From the NCBI GenBank assembly GCA_030668545.1, contig DAOUTT010000114.1, positions 1 through 6,922 on the forward strand: DNA of 6,922 nt, given 5' to 3'. This DNA comes from Anaerolineales bacterium (GTDB lineage Bacteria; Chloroflexota; Anaerolineae; Anaerolineales; E44-bin32). The stretch's first letter is position 1, and each line of letters begins with the position of its first letter. Shown here one piece after another: positions 1 to 5,638 of this stretch. A program made the translations under genes and the position numbers. A model generated the notes under the pieces. That model did no database searches. It had not been told where the DNA came from and saw nothing but the letters and a program-made list of their open reading frames with translations.

Positions 1-103
1 AAAGCCCGAGATAAAGACGTTTCCTCCTTCATGGATTTGGATGGTTAGTTTGAGCTGAGAGCTTAATGTTTGATCCGGGGGGTGTGCTCCACGCTACGCT
101 TCG

Positions 104-122
104 CGAGGGGAGTGGTCCCTCG
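104..122. repeat. Short hairpin CGAGGG / CCCTCG
   Basis: CGAGGG at 104-109 pairs perfectly with CCCTCG at 117-122 across a seven-base loop. It is directly followed by an 8-bp palindrome, CGAGCTCG, at 124-131. The two lie inside the segment bounded by the 62-71/177-186 inverted repeat. No U-run follows on either strand, so this is not a standard terminator. Confidence 0.45.
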
Positions 123-141
123 ACGAGCTCGGGATGATAAG

Positions 142-176
142 TCCCCCTAAGTCCCCCGTTGGGGGATTTAGGGGGA
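142..176. repeat. Strong 16-bp C-rich/G-rich hairpin
   Basis: The arm at 142-157 (TCCCCCTAAGTCCCCC) and the arm at 161-176 (GGGGGATTTAGGGGGA) are reverse complements except at one position, which is a G-U wobble in plus-strand RNA. The loop is only GTT. Each arm holds two runs of five C or G separated by a short TAA-containing spacer. Interspersed hairpins of this C5/G5 type are known as intergenic repeats in several bacterial phyla. Copy number here is unknown. It is followed by AAAAC rather than a T-run, so terminator function on the plus strand is not supported. Confidence 0.7.
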
Positions 177-243
177 AAACATTAAGTTAATCCCAATGAC
201 TTCAATGATGTAGACGGAAAGAGAGTAATATCGTTTTTCTTAC

Positions 244-305
244 TCCCCCCGTTCGCCCCCCATGGGGGCTGCAGGGGACCATTTCATCGTCCCCCTCACC
301 CCCTT
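244..305. repeat. C-run/G-run block with a 12-bp palindrome
   Basis: This stretch holds several runs of four to six C or G. It includes the perfect palindrome CCCCCATGGGGG at 257-268 and a GGGGAC (274-279) / GTCCCC (289-294) pair with a nine-base loop. The composition resembles the hairpin at 142-176, suggesting related or decayed repeat units. The minus strand carries multiple G-runs and could form non-B DNA. No gene or promoter is evident in it. Confidence 0.5.
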
Positions 306-523
306 CCGATTGGCTAGGTATGCAATCCATATACGCCCGAGTTCTAAAGCCGGGCTCTGTCCAATCCTCTCCGAATTGCGTTTCAATGGGAAGAAGAGAA
401 ATTGAGATCTCAGTCGGGGTTTGACGTGTAATTAATAAGTTCCAACAAACACTTCTTCACAATAGCTGGAGGAAAACCGATTTTACTAACTTGCGAGGGT
501 TCTCTACTTTCGAGGAATATAAA

Positions 524-895
524 CTAAGATTTGGGGAGCGCTATTTGTATCGCTTCTTCCAGCTCCTCGAGCGTCACGGGTTTAAAAACAAAGGCGTTCG
601 CGCCAATCCGCATGGCTTCATCGACCTGGATGTCAGTTGTCTCCGACGAGAGCATTACCACCGGAATCTCTTTTAAATCATCACGCATACGTAGAAACTC
701 CAAAAAATCGATCCCGCTGACCTCCGGCATATTGATGTCCAGCACTATTAACTCCGGCCGGTCACCCGCAAGAAGCCGCTTGGCTGCACTGCGTGCATCG
801 CGGAAAATCTCAACCGTAGAATCGAGAAGCTGCAACATCAGCTTTACGGCATGGCTCATCTCATCATCGTCGTCCACTATCCAGACTGCCCGCAT
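524..895 (-). CDS. Receiver-only (CheY-like) response regulator
   Basis: A 123-residue protein consisting of a single phosphoacceptor receiver domain with no output domain. Visible family residues are the acidic pair D8-D9 in VWIVDDDD, the phosphoacceptor D53 in LIVLDINMP, the switch position S83 in VVMLSS (Ser where Thr is common), and the conserved K105 in VFKP. It should accept phosphate from a histidine kinase and act by protein contact or as a phosphorelay intermediate in the cytoplasm. No kinase gene is in the window. I chose the start at 895 because GGAGGAAAGA sits ideally in front of this ATG and because receivers usually begin about five residues before the first strand. An in-frame ATG at 907 would add MEER and overlaps the uvrC stop by one base (TAATG), so translational coupling is possible. 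Its target is unknown. Confidence 0.9.
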   Translation of the reverse strand: MRAVWIVDDDDEMSHAVKLMLQLLDSTVEIFRDARSAAKRLLAGDRPELIVLDINMPEVSGIDFLEFLRMRDDLKEIPVVMLSSETTDIQVDEAMRIGANAFVFKPVTLEELEEAIQIALPKS

Positions 896-909
896 TCTTT
901 CCTCCATTA
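896..909 (-). promoter_or_regulatory. uvrC stop / receiver start junction with ribosome binding site
   Basis: Read on the minus strand, TAATGGAGGAAAGAATG spans 909 to 893. The uvrC TAA shares its last A with an upstream ATG (907), while GGAGG lies five bases before a second in-frame ATG (895). The arrangement supports cotranscription, and probably coupled translation, of uvrC and the receiver gene. The better-spaced ribosome binding site favours the second ATG. Confidence 0.65.
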
Positions 910-2772
910 GCCAGTGAGCGCTTCTTGAATTTGCTCCGCTGTCTTTGATGTGATCCCGGAGATGCTGGCTAACTCTTCAAGGCTCGCTTGCCGAATCCCT
1001 TCGAGGTCACCAAAGGTCTTAATTAATGCCTTCCGGCGTGCCGGACCGACACCATTGATATTGTCGAGCTTGGAAGCCAGCCCTCCACGCCTGCGTTGAG
1101 TCCGATGCTGCCGTAGGGCGAAACGATGGGCTTCATCTCTAATCCGCTGAACAAGATACAAACCTTGAGATCGTCGCGGCAGGATGACGGGGTCGGCTCG
1201 ATCGGGAAGGTAGAGTTCCTCGTGCCCTTTTGCCAATCCAACAACCGGCACACGCTCTTTCAGATTGTGTTCCTCCAGGATCTTGAAAGCCCTACTGAGC
1301 TGCCCCTTGCCGCCATCGACGATTAGAAGATCCGGTAGCAAACCAAAACTCTTATCCAGTTGACCGCCTGGTTTCCCAGCCTCCTCGTTCGCAATCTGCC
1401 AACGTCGGAAGCGCCGCCCTAAGATTTCCTCCATGCTGGCGAAATCGTCTTGACCCTGGACATTCTTAATCGTGAATTTCCGGTAGAGTTTCTTGCTGGG
1501 TGCTCCCTGCTCGAATACAACCATCGAACCCGCTGCGGCTGTCCCTTGTAGATTGGATATATCGTAGCACTCAATGCGATTTGGTGGGGCTTGGAGAGCC
1601 AGCGCCTCCTGGAGCTCGCTCAACGCCTGTACGTGTTTGCTGCGATCCGCCTCCCATTTTGCCTTTAAAGAGGCCAGGGTCTCCGCCGCGTTTTCCGCCA
1701 CCAATGCCACCAGATCTCTCTTCGCGCCACGACGCGGCACCTTCAAGTAGACCTTTGCCCCACCGCGCCGATCGTTGAGCCAGGTTTCGATGATGCGTGC
1801 TTCCTCTATCTCAATCGGCAGGAGAATTCGCGGCGGGATATGAGTCGCCTCAGTATAGAACTGTTTTACAAAAGCCTCCACTAATTCTTGATCTTGAGCC
1901 TCACGTGTACCATCAAGCACGAAATACTCTGTCCCGATGAGTTTACCTCTGCGAACAAAAAATATCTGAATGCATGCATCACGTTCGTCTCGAGCGAAGG
2001 CGATGACATCCGTATCAAGCTTATCCTGCGTGACAACTTTCTGTCCCTCGACGACCCGCTCGATGGCGATCAACTGATCGCGTATGGTTCCAGCTTTCTC
2101 ATAATCCAGCGCTGCCGACGCTCTCTCCATCTCCTGCTCAAGCCGGCTCACGATCGGATCCGTGCGCCCTTGAAGGAATCGCCCGAGGTCATCGATCATC
2201 GCTCGATAACCCACAGTGTCAATTTTCCCAATGCAAGGCGCCAAGCAGAGCTTAATATCGTTATAAAGGCATGCACGTCGGTCTTCGCCTGTGATCACGC
2301 GATCGCAGGTGAGATAAGGGAAAATCTTGCGTAACACATCAAGAGTCTGATGGACGGCCCAGACACTTGTATATGGACCATAATAGCGTGCCCCATCATT
2401 TAATACCCGACGTGTAACCATGACTTTCGGGAAAGGGTCTTGCCAAAGGATTTTAATGTACGGATATCTTTTATCATCCTTAAGGCGGATGTTGTACTTT
2501 GGTCGATAACGCTTAATGAGGTTCATCTCCAGAATTAGCGCCTCGAGCTCTGAGCTGACAACGATCCATTCAATATCCTCGATCTTCAAGACCATCTCGG
2601 CTGTTTTGCGGCTGTGGTTGGCGGCTTTGTGAAAATAGGATCGAACCCGGCTGCGCAGGTTGACTGCTTTACCAACATAAATAACCCGGCTCTCCTTGTC
2701 CTTCATCAGGTAGCAACCGGGTTTGTTGGGGATTCCCTGTAAGATGGGTTTGAGACGATCAGATGCAGCCAT
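907..2772 (-). CDS. uvrC: UvrABC system protein C, excision nuclease subunit
   Basis: A full-length UvrC of 621 residues. UvrC joins the UvrB-DNA pre-incision complex in nucleotide excision repair and makes the cuts 3' and 5' of the lesion. The N-terminal GIY-YIG domain (about 14-95) shows GCY at 19-21, IYVG at 31-34, R40, and the acidic residue in LEMNLIK (E82), followed by PKYN. Four cysteines at 156, 168, 176 and 180 match the iron-sulfur cluster spacing reported for E. coli UvrC. A UVR motif that binds UvrB lies near 205-240. The RNase H-like C-terminal nuclease shows D404 (CYDISN), D486 (LLIVDGGKGQ) and H549 (RDEAHRFAL). Two helix-hairpin-helix motifs end the protein (about 568-618). Nothing appears truncated. 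The ATG at 2772 has no ribosome binding site but has a -10-like TAGAAT nine bases upstream. It is followed directly by a receiver gene on the same strand. Confidence 0.98.
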   Translation of the reverse strand: MAASDRLKPILQGIPNKPGCYLMKDKESRVIYVGKAVNLRSRVRSYFHKAANHSRKTAEMVLKIEDIEWIVVSSELEALILEMNLIKRYRPKYNIRLKDDKRYPYIKILWQDPFPKVMVTRRVLNDGARYYGPYTSVWAVHQTLDVLRKIFPYLTCDRVITGEDRRACLYNDIKLCLAPCIGKIDTVGYRAMIDDLGRFLQGRTDPIVSRLEQEMERASAALDYEKAGTIRDQLIAIERVVEGQKVVTQDKLDTDVIAFARDERDACIQIFFVRRGKLIGTEYFVLDGTREAQDQELVEAFVKQFYTEATHIPPRILLPIEIEEARIIETWLNDRRGGAKVYLKVPRRGAKRDLVALVAENAAETLASLKAKWEADRSKHVQALSELQEALALQAPPNRIECYDISNLQGTAAAGSMVVFEQGAPSKKLYRKFTIKNVQGQDDFASMEEILGRRFRRWQIANEEAGKPGGQLDKSFGLLPDLLIVDGGKGQLSRAFKILEEHNLKERVPVVGLAKGHEELYLPDRADPVILPRRSQGLYLVQRIRDEAHRFALRQHRTQRRRGGLASKLDNINGVGPARRKALIKTFGDLEGIRQASLEELASISGITSKTAEQIQEALTG

Positions 2773-2774
2773 AC

Positions 2775-2787
2775 TGAGTCGATTCTA
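2775..2787 (-). promoter_or_regulatory. Putative near-leaderless promoter of uvrC
   Basis: On the minus strand TAGAAT (2787 to 2782) is followed by nine bases and then the uvrC ATG. Counting seven bases from the hexamer puts the likely transcription start on an A at 2775, three bases before the ATG. No Shine-Dalgarno sequence precedes the ATG. The -35 region is weak: TTGTGC (2808 to 2803) lies at a short 15-base spacing. Confidence 0.4.
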
Positions 2788-2900
2788 GCATATCTGCCTC
2801 ACGCACAACTTACGAGAAGCCTTCATATTATGTAGATTTTCAGGAAATAGGCTTTCCAATCCTTTCGTTTTGAATATTCCCATTGCATCCTGGGAGACAG

Positions 2901-2913
2901 TATAATCGCGGGA
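2901..2913 (+). promoter_or_regulatory. Putative near-leaderless promoter of the lipoprotein gene
   Basis: A perfect TATAAT at 2901-2906 is nine bases before the ATG at 2916, which predicts a start of transcription near A2913 and a leader of about three bases. There is no Shine-Dalgarno sequence at usable spacing: the only GGGAG, at 2892-2896, is 19 bases from the ATG. No good -35 box is seen at 16-18 bases. TTGCAT at 2883-2888 is only 12 bases away. Confidence 0.45.
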
Positions 2914-2915
2914 CT

Positions 2916-4199
2916 ATGCTAAAAATCATACGCCGCCTGCCGTTTTACCTAATTCTAACAGTCGCACTTTCTGGGTGCCTAACTACTAACCCCGCGACGA
3001 CTCCCGGTCCACCGACGACGATTCCAAGTTCGCCGGTGCCTACAGAATTGGCAACAGAGGTGCCACAACCAGCGCCTCGCAGTCTGACGCTCTGGGTCGC
3101 TCCGCCGTTCGACCCGGATTCAGAAACTCCAGCCGGCGCATTGCTCACAGAGCGTTTACGAGCTTTTGAGCAGATTCATCCCGGGTTAAGCATCCAGGTG
3201 CGGGTTAAGAGCATTGATGGCCCCTCGGGGTTATTAGAGACGCTCGTCGCTGCGAATGCCGCCGCGCCGGCACTCCTTCCGGATGCGATTACATTCAGCA
3301 CTTCGAACCTGGAGGATGCAGTTTCTAAGGACCTGATTGTCGGGTTAGATGGTGTTCTCCCGGTTCCCGAAGCTCCGGATTGGTATGAGTTTAGTCTACC
3401 CGCCGCGCGCGTATCGGGGAATTTCGTTGGGCTTCCAATCGCTAGTGAGGTAGATATCCTCGCATACCGTAGCGATCTCTACACATCACCTCCCAGAAGT
3501 TGGGATGATCTGCTCGGTGAACCGCGCAGCTTCCTCTTTCCTGCCGGTGACCCGCTGGCAACCTTCACATTGGCACAGTATCTCTCCTTGGATGGTTATC
3601 TCCTCAATTCTGATGAAGATCCAGCCCTAAACCCCGCTGTGTTATCCGAAGTTTTAACATTCTATAACGCAGCTCTTGCCGCTCAAATTCTCCCTTATTC
3701 CGTAAGACAAATCACCACTGCGGAACAATCCTGGTCTGTGCTGCAAGATAATGGTGCGGCCAGCGCGGTGACTCCTTTAAACTTCTATATGTTAGAGCGT
3801 GATCCGGAGAAGTTTTCCGCCGTACCTCTTCCAACCCAGGGTGGCGCCGGTGTAGGTCTCGCCTCAACATGGTCCTGGGCAATCGTCACACAGGATGTCG
3901 AGCGGATCCCAATTGTCGCCGAGTTGCTTGCCTGGCTTAGTGCACCTGACTTCCTCGGGCTGTGGACTCACTCACTGGGGATGCTTCCACCTACAAGCAC
4001 ATCATTAGCAGCCTGGCCGGAAGGGGACGACGCCGCCTTAGCCAGCAGCCTTGTCACCGTAACGCAACCGATGCCTCCATCCTCGCTTCGCCTCACGATA
4101 GGACCAGTTCTTTATGATGCTGTCGAAGCCGTCATCGGCGGAGGAGAAGCTCCAACGACCGCGGCCCAAGCCGCGGCGGAAGCGCTCGCCAACCCGTAA
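2916..4199 (+). CDS. Extracellular solute-binding lipoprotein (ABC transporter type)
   Basis: A 427-residue secreted lipoprotein. The N-terminus has basic residues (K3, R6, R7), a hydrophobic core (8-18), and a clear lipobox LSGC with the lipidated Cys at 21. A Pro/Thr/Ser-rich linker (about 22-54) tethers the binding domain outside the membrane. The folded part starts with SLTLWVAPPF and continues with features of family 1 solute-binding proteins: LLTERLRAFEQIHPGLSIQVRV, a VGLPIASEVDILAYRSDLY segment, and PPRSWDDLL. Such proteins usually capture sugars or oligosaccharides for an ABC importer; the ligand cannot be read from the sequence. No permease or ATPase gene is adjacent. The ATG at 2916 was chosen because it gives a compact signal peptide. 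A TTG at 2883, in frame, would add 11 polar residues and lacks a ribosome binding site. A glycerate kinase gene follows after 34 bases. Confidence 0.85.
   Translation: MLKIIRRLPFYLILTVALSGCLTTNPATTPGPPTTIPSSPVPTELATEVPQPAPRSLTLWVAPPFDPDSETPAGALLTERLRAFEQIHPGLSIQVRVKSIDGPSGLLETLVAANAAAPALLPDAITFSTSNLEDAVSKDLIVGLDGVLPVPEAPDWYEFSLPAARVSGNFVGLPIASEVDILAYRSDLYTSPPRSWDDLLGEPRSFLFPAGDPLATFTLAQYLSLDGYLLNSDEDPALNPAVLSEVLTFYNAALAAQILPYSVRQITTAEQSWSVLQDNGAASAVTPLNFYMLERDPEKFSAVPLPTQGGAGVGLASTWSWAIVTQDVERIPIVAELLAWLSAPDFLGLWTHSLGMLPPTSTSLAAWPEGDDAALASSLVTVTQPMPPSSLRLTIGPVLYDAVEAVIGGGEAPTTAAQAAAEALANP
4159..4176 (+). repeat. Small GC hairpin in the 3' end of the lipoprotein gene
   Basis: CCGCGGC (4159-4165) and GCCGCGG (4170-4176) form a perfect 7-bp stem with a CCAA loop about 20 bases before the lipoprotein stop codon. 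It lies in coding sequence for an Ala-rich tail and has no following T-run, so it is not a standard terminator. It could affect mRNA stability between this gene and the glycerate kinase gene, or be incidental to alanine codons. Confidence 0.35.
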
Positions 4200-4233
4200 T
4201 TTCCCGGCCGTTGATGGAGATCTCGTTCAGGCT

Positions 4234-5544
4234 ATGATAGAACTCCCTCGATTTGATGATCACAAGAAACACCTACAACTTATCTCTCTTCAAGCACTCG
4301 AGGCTGCCGATGCCCATCGAGCTGTTCGAGAGCACCTGCATCTTTCCAGCAAAGGTATCGAGGCAGGGACGCACACCTTGGGGTTGAAACCCGGGGCGCG
4401 GATATACCTGGTCGCGTTTGGAAAAGCGGCACCGGCAATGACCAGCGCCGCAGTGGAAATCCTTCAGAATCAAATCGTTGCCGGCGTCATCGCTGCGCCA
4501 CGCCATATCGATGATCTACCACCTTCAATTCAAGTTTTCCGTGCCGGTCATCCCCTGCCGGATGCTGGCAGCCTCGCCGCGGGGCGCGCTGCCGAGCTGC
4601 TCCTTGAAAATACCACCGCTGATGATCTTCTGCTTGCGCTCATCTCCGGTGGAGGATCGGCAATGCTCGAACTGCCGCTTCCGGGTATCGAACTCGAAGA
4701 TCTTCGTCTCCTAAACACACTTCTCATCCAATCCGGGCTTCCAATCCACAAGATTAACACCATACGCAGAGCCCTTTCTCGCATAAAAAATGGCGGTTTG
4801 GCGCGACTAGCCGCTCCTGCGCGTGTATTATCCCTTATCCTTTCAGATGTCGTCGGCGACCGTCTTTCAGCCATAGCATCGGGACCCACAGTCCTGAAAC
4901 GTGCCTCACGAGCTGAGGCGCGTCACATACTTCAGGAGAGCGGTTTATGGACAGAAACCTGTACATCAATCCGTTTCGCTCTTGATCGCCCCGACCCTCC
5001 GTTGGAAAGGGCACGACATCCAAGGAATATTTTAATCAGAAACAATTCACACGTCGTTCAGGCTGCCGGACAACAGGCGCATGCTCTCGGCTTTTCTGTC
5101 AAAACCCTTACAACAAAAATGCAGGGCGAGGCCCGCGAAGTCGGTGAGCGTTTCGGCCTGCAGATAAAAAAAATTCGCGAGCGCGGGTCTATCGAAAAAC
5201 CTGCCTGTCTATTAATGGGCGGCGAAACCACGGTTACGGTACGGGGCCAAGGTCTTGGTGGACGCAATCAAGAATTGGCGCTCGCCGCGGCCATCGCCCT
5301 TGCAGACACACAGCATGTAGCCGTCATGAGCTTCGCTACGGATGGCGTGGACGGCCCCACGGATGCAGCAGGCGCTATCATCAGCGGGGACACAGCGGCC
5401 AGAGCAAGATCACTTGGGTTCATGCCACAAGAAGCGCTTCAAGAGAATGACGCTTACCCTCTTCTAAAAGCTGCGGATGCTCTCCTTCACACCGGTCTGA
5501 CCGGCACAAACCTCAACGACTTGGTCGTCGGTCTTATTTATTGA
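4234..5544 (+). CDS. Glycerate 2-kinase, DUF4147/MOFRL family
   Basis: A 436-residue cytoplasmic kinase expected to convert D-glycerate and ATP to 2-phosphoglycerate, feeding glycerate from serine, glycolate or sugar-acid breakdown into lower glycolysis. The N-terminal DUF4147 part has AFGKAAPAM (61-69, likely catalytic K64), AGHPLPDAGS (104-113), ALISGGGSAML (135-145) and LSDVVGD (203-209). The C-terminal MOFRL part has MGGETTVTVRGQGLGGRNQE (328-347), FATDGVDGPTDAAGA (367-381) and GLTGTNLNDL (421-430). Length and motif order fit the family. I chose the ATG at 4234: the frame is open further upstream, but that part runs into the lipoprotein gene in another frame and is not family-like. The ribosome binding site is weak (GGAG at 4216-4219, 14 bases away). 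No terminator separates it from the lipoprotein gene, so cotranscription is likely. Family members have also been called hydroxypyruvate reductase; kinase activity is the better-supported role. Confidence 0.93.
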   Translation: MIELPRFDDHKKHLQLISLQALEAADAHRAVREHLHLSSKGIEAGTHTLGLKPGARIYLVAFGKAAPAMTSAAVEILQNQIVAGVIAAPRHIDDLPPSIQVFRAGHPLPDAGSLAAGRAAELLLENTTADDLLLALISGGGSAMLELPLPGIELEDLRLLNTLLIQSGLPIHKINTIRRALSRIKNGGLARLAAPARVLSLILSDVVGDRLSAIASGPTVLKRASRAEARHILQESGLWTETCTSIRFALDRPDPPLERARHPRNILIRNNSHVVQAAGQQAHALGFSVKTLTTKMQGEAREVGERFGLQIKKIRERGSIEKPACLLMGGETTVTVRGQGLGGRNQELALAAAIALADTQHVAVMSFATDGVDGPTDAAGAIISGDTAARARSLGFMPQEALQENDAYPLLKAADALLHTGLTGTNLNDLVVGLIY

Positions 5545-5575
5545 GCTAACACCACATCTCGGAAATTTACCTCGT

Positions 5576-5604
5576 TTGACCCCTCAATAAGCGGCTGATA
5601 CAAT
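5576..5604 (+). promoter_or_regulatory. Sigma-70-type promoter of the phosphohexomutase gene
   Basis: TTGACC at 5576-5581 and TACAAT at 5599-5604 are separated by exactly 17 bases, and a TG one base before the -10 (5596-5597) makes it an extended -10. The expected start of transcription is near 5611, giving a leader of about 28 bases. It begins 31 bases after the glycerate kinase stop, so the mutase gene can be transcribed on its own. This is the best-formed promoter in the window. Confidence 0.75.
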
Positions 5605-5628
5605 CCCGCCGCGACTTACATCTAACCC

Positions 5629-5634
5629 AGGAGG
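5629..5634 (+). promoter_or_regulatory. Consensus ribosome binding site of the phosphohexomutase gene
   Basis: AGGAGG at 5629-5634 lies four bases before the ATG at 5639 and fixes that start codon. It contrasts with the uvrC, lipoprotein and glycerate kinase genes, none of which has a strong site. Confidence 0.85.
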
Positions 5635-5638
5635 ATTC

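Larger units (their letters stand above)
62..186. repeat. Possible MITE-like element bounded by 10-bp inverted repeats
   Basis: CTTAATGTTT at 62-71 and its exact reverse complement AAACATTAAG at 177-186 enclose 105 bases of non-coding DNA that contain two further hairpins. A short non-coding segment with terminal inverted repeats and internal symmetry is the shape of a miniature inverted-repeat element. I see no obvious target-site duplication outside the repeats and cannot show other copies, so a chance AT-rich match is possible. Confidence 0.3.
1..523. other. Intergenic region with inverted repeats, no convincing gene
   Basis: No coding frame here has a credible start, ribosome binding site and length. 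Frame +1 is open from the first base to a TAG at 46-48 and could be the last 15 codons of a gene lying to the left, but that is too short to judge. On the minus strand an AAGGAGG-like run (bases 22-28) is not followed by a start codon inside the window. I see no tRNA or rRNA. What it does hold is short symmetry: a 10-bp inverted repeat at 62-71 and 177-186, hairpins at 104-122 and 142-176, a C/G-run block at 244-305, and a 10-bp palindrome TGAGATCTCA at 403-412. It lies downstream of the response regulator gene, but no hairpin followed by a T-run is evident on the minus strand near 523 to 430. Confidence 0.6.

Noticed and set aside
142..305. C/G-run repeats as a CRISPR array
   Set aside because: There are no regularly spaced identical repeats and no constant-length spacers; the structure is palindromic, not an array.
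335..356. GCCCG / CGGGC inverted repeat as a terminator for the minus-strand operon
   Set aside because: The stem is only five base pairs, it lies about 170 bases beyond the stop, and no T-run follows.
403..412. 10-bp palindrome TGAGATCTCA as a possible operator
   Set aside because: It lies downstream of the receiver gene with no promoter or start codon nearby to regulate.
491..676. Plus-strand 61-codon frame opposite the receiver gene
   Set aside because: It overlaps the well-supported receiver gene on the other strand, shows no family features, and has no ribosome binding site.
531..917. Plus-strand 128-codon frame opposite the receiver gene
   Set aside because: Its Ser-rich product mirrors the acidic codons of the receiver gene on the other strand; no family resemblance.
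1888..2334. Plus-strand 148-codon frame inside uvrC
   Set aside because: It is antisense to conserved UvrC coding sequence and its product has no recognisable domain.
4548..4889. Minus-strand 113-codon frame inside the glycerate kinase gene
   Set aside because: An Arg/Ser-rich product antisense to conserved kinase motifs, typical of a shadow frame.
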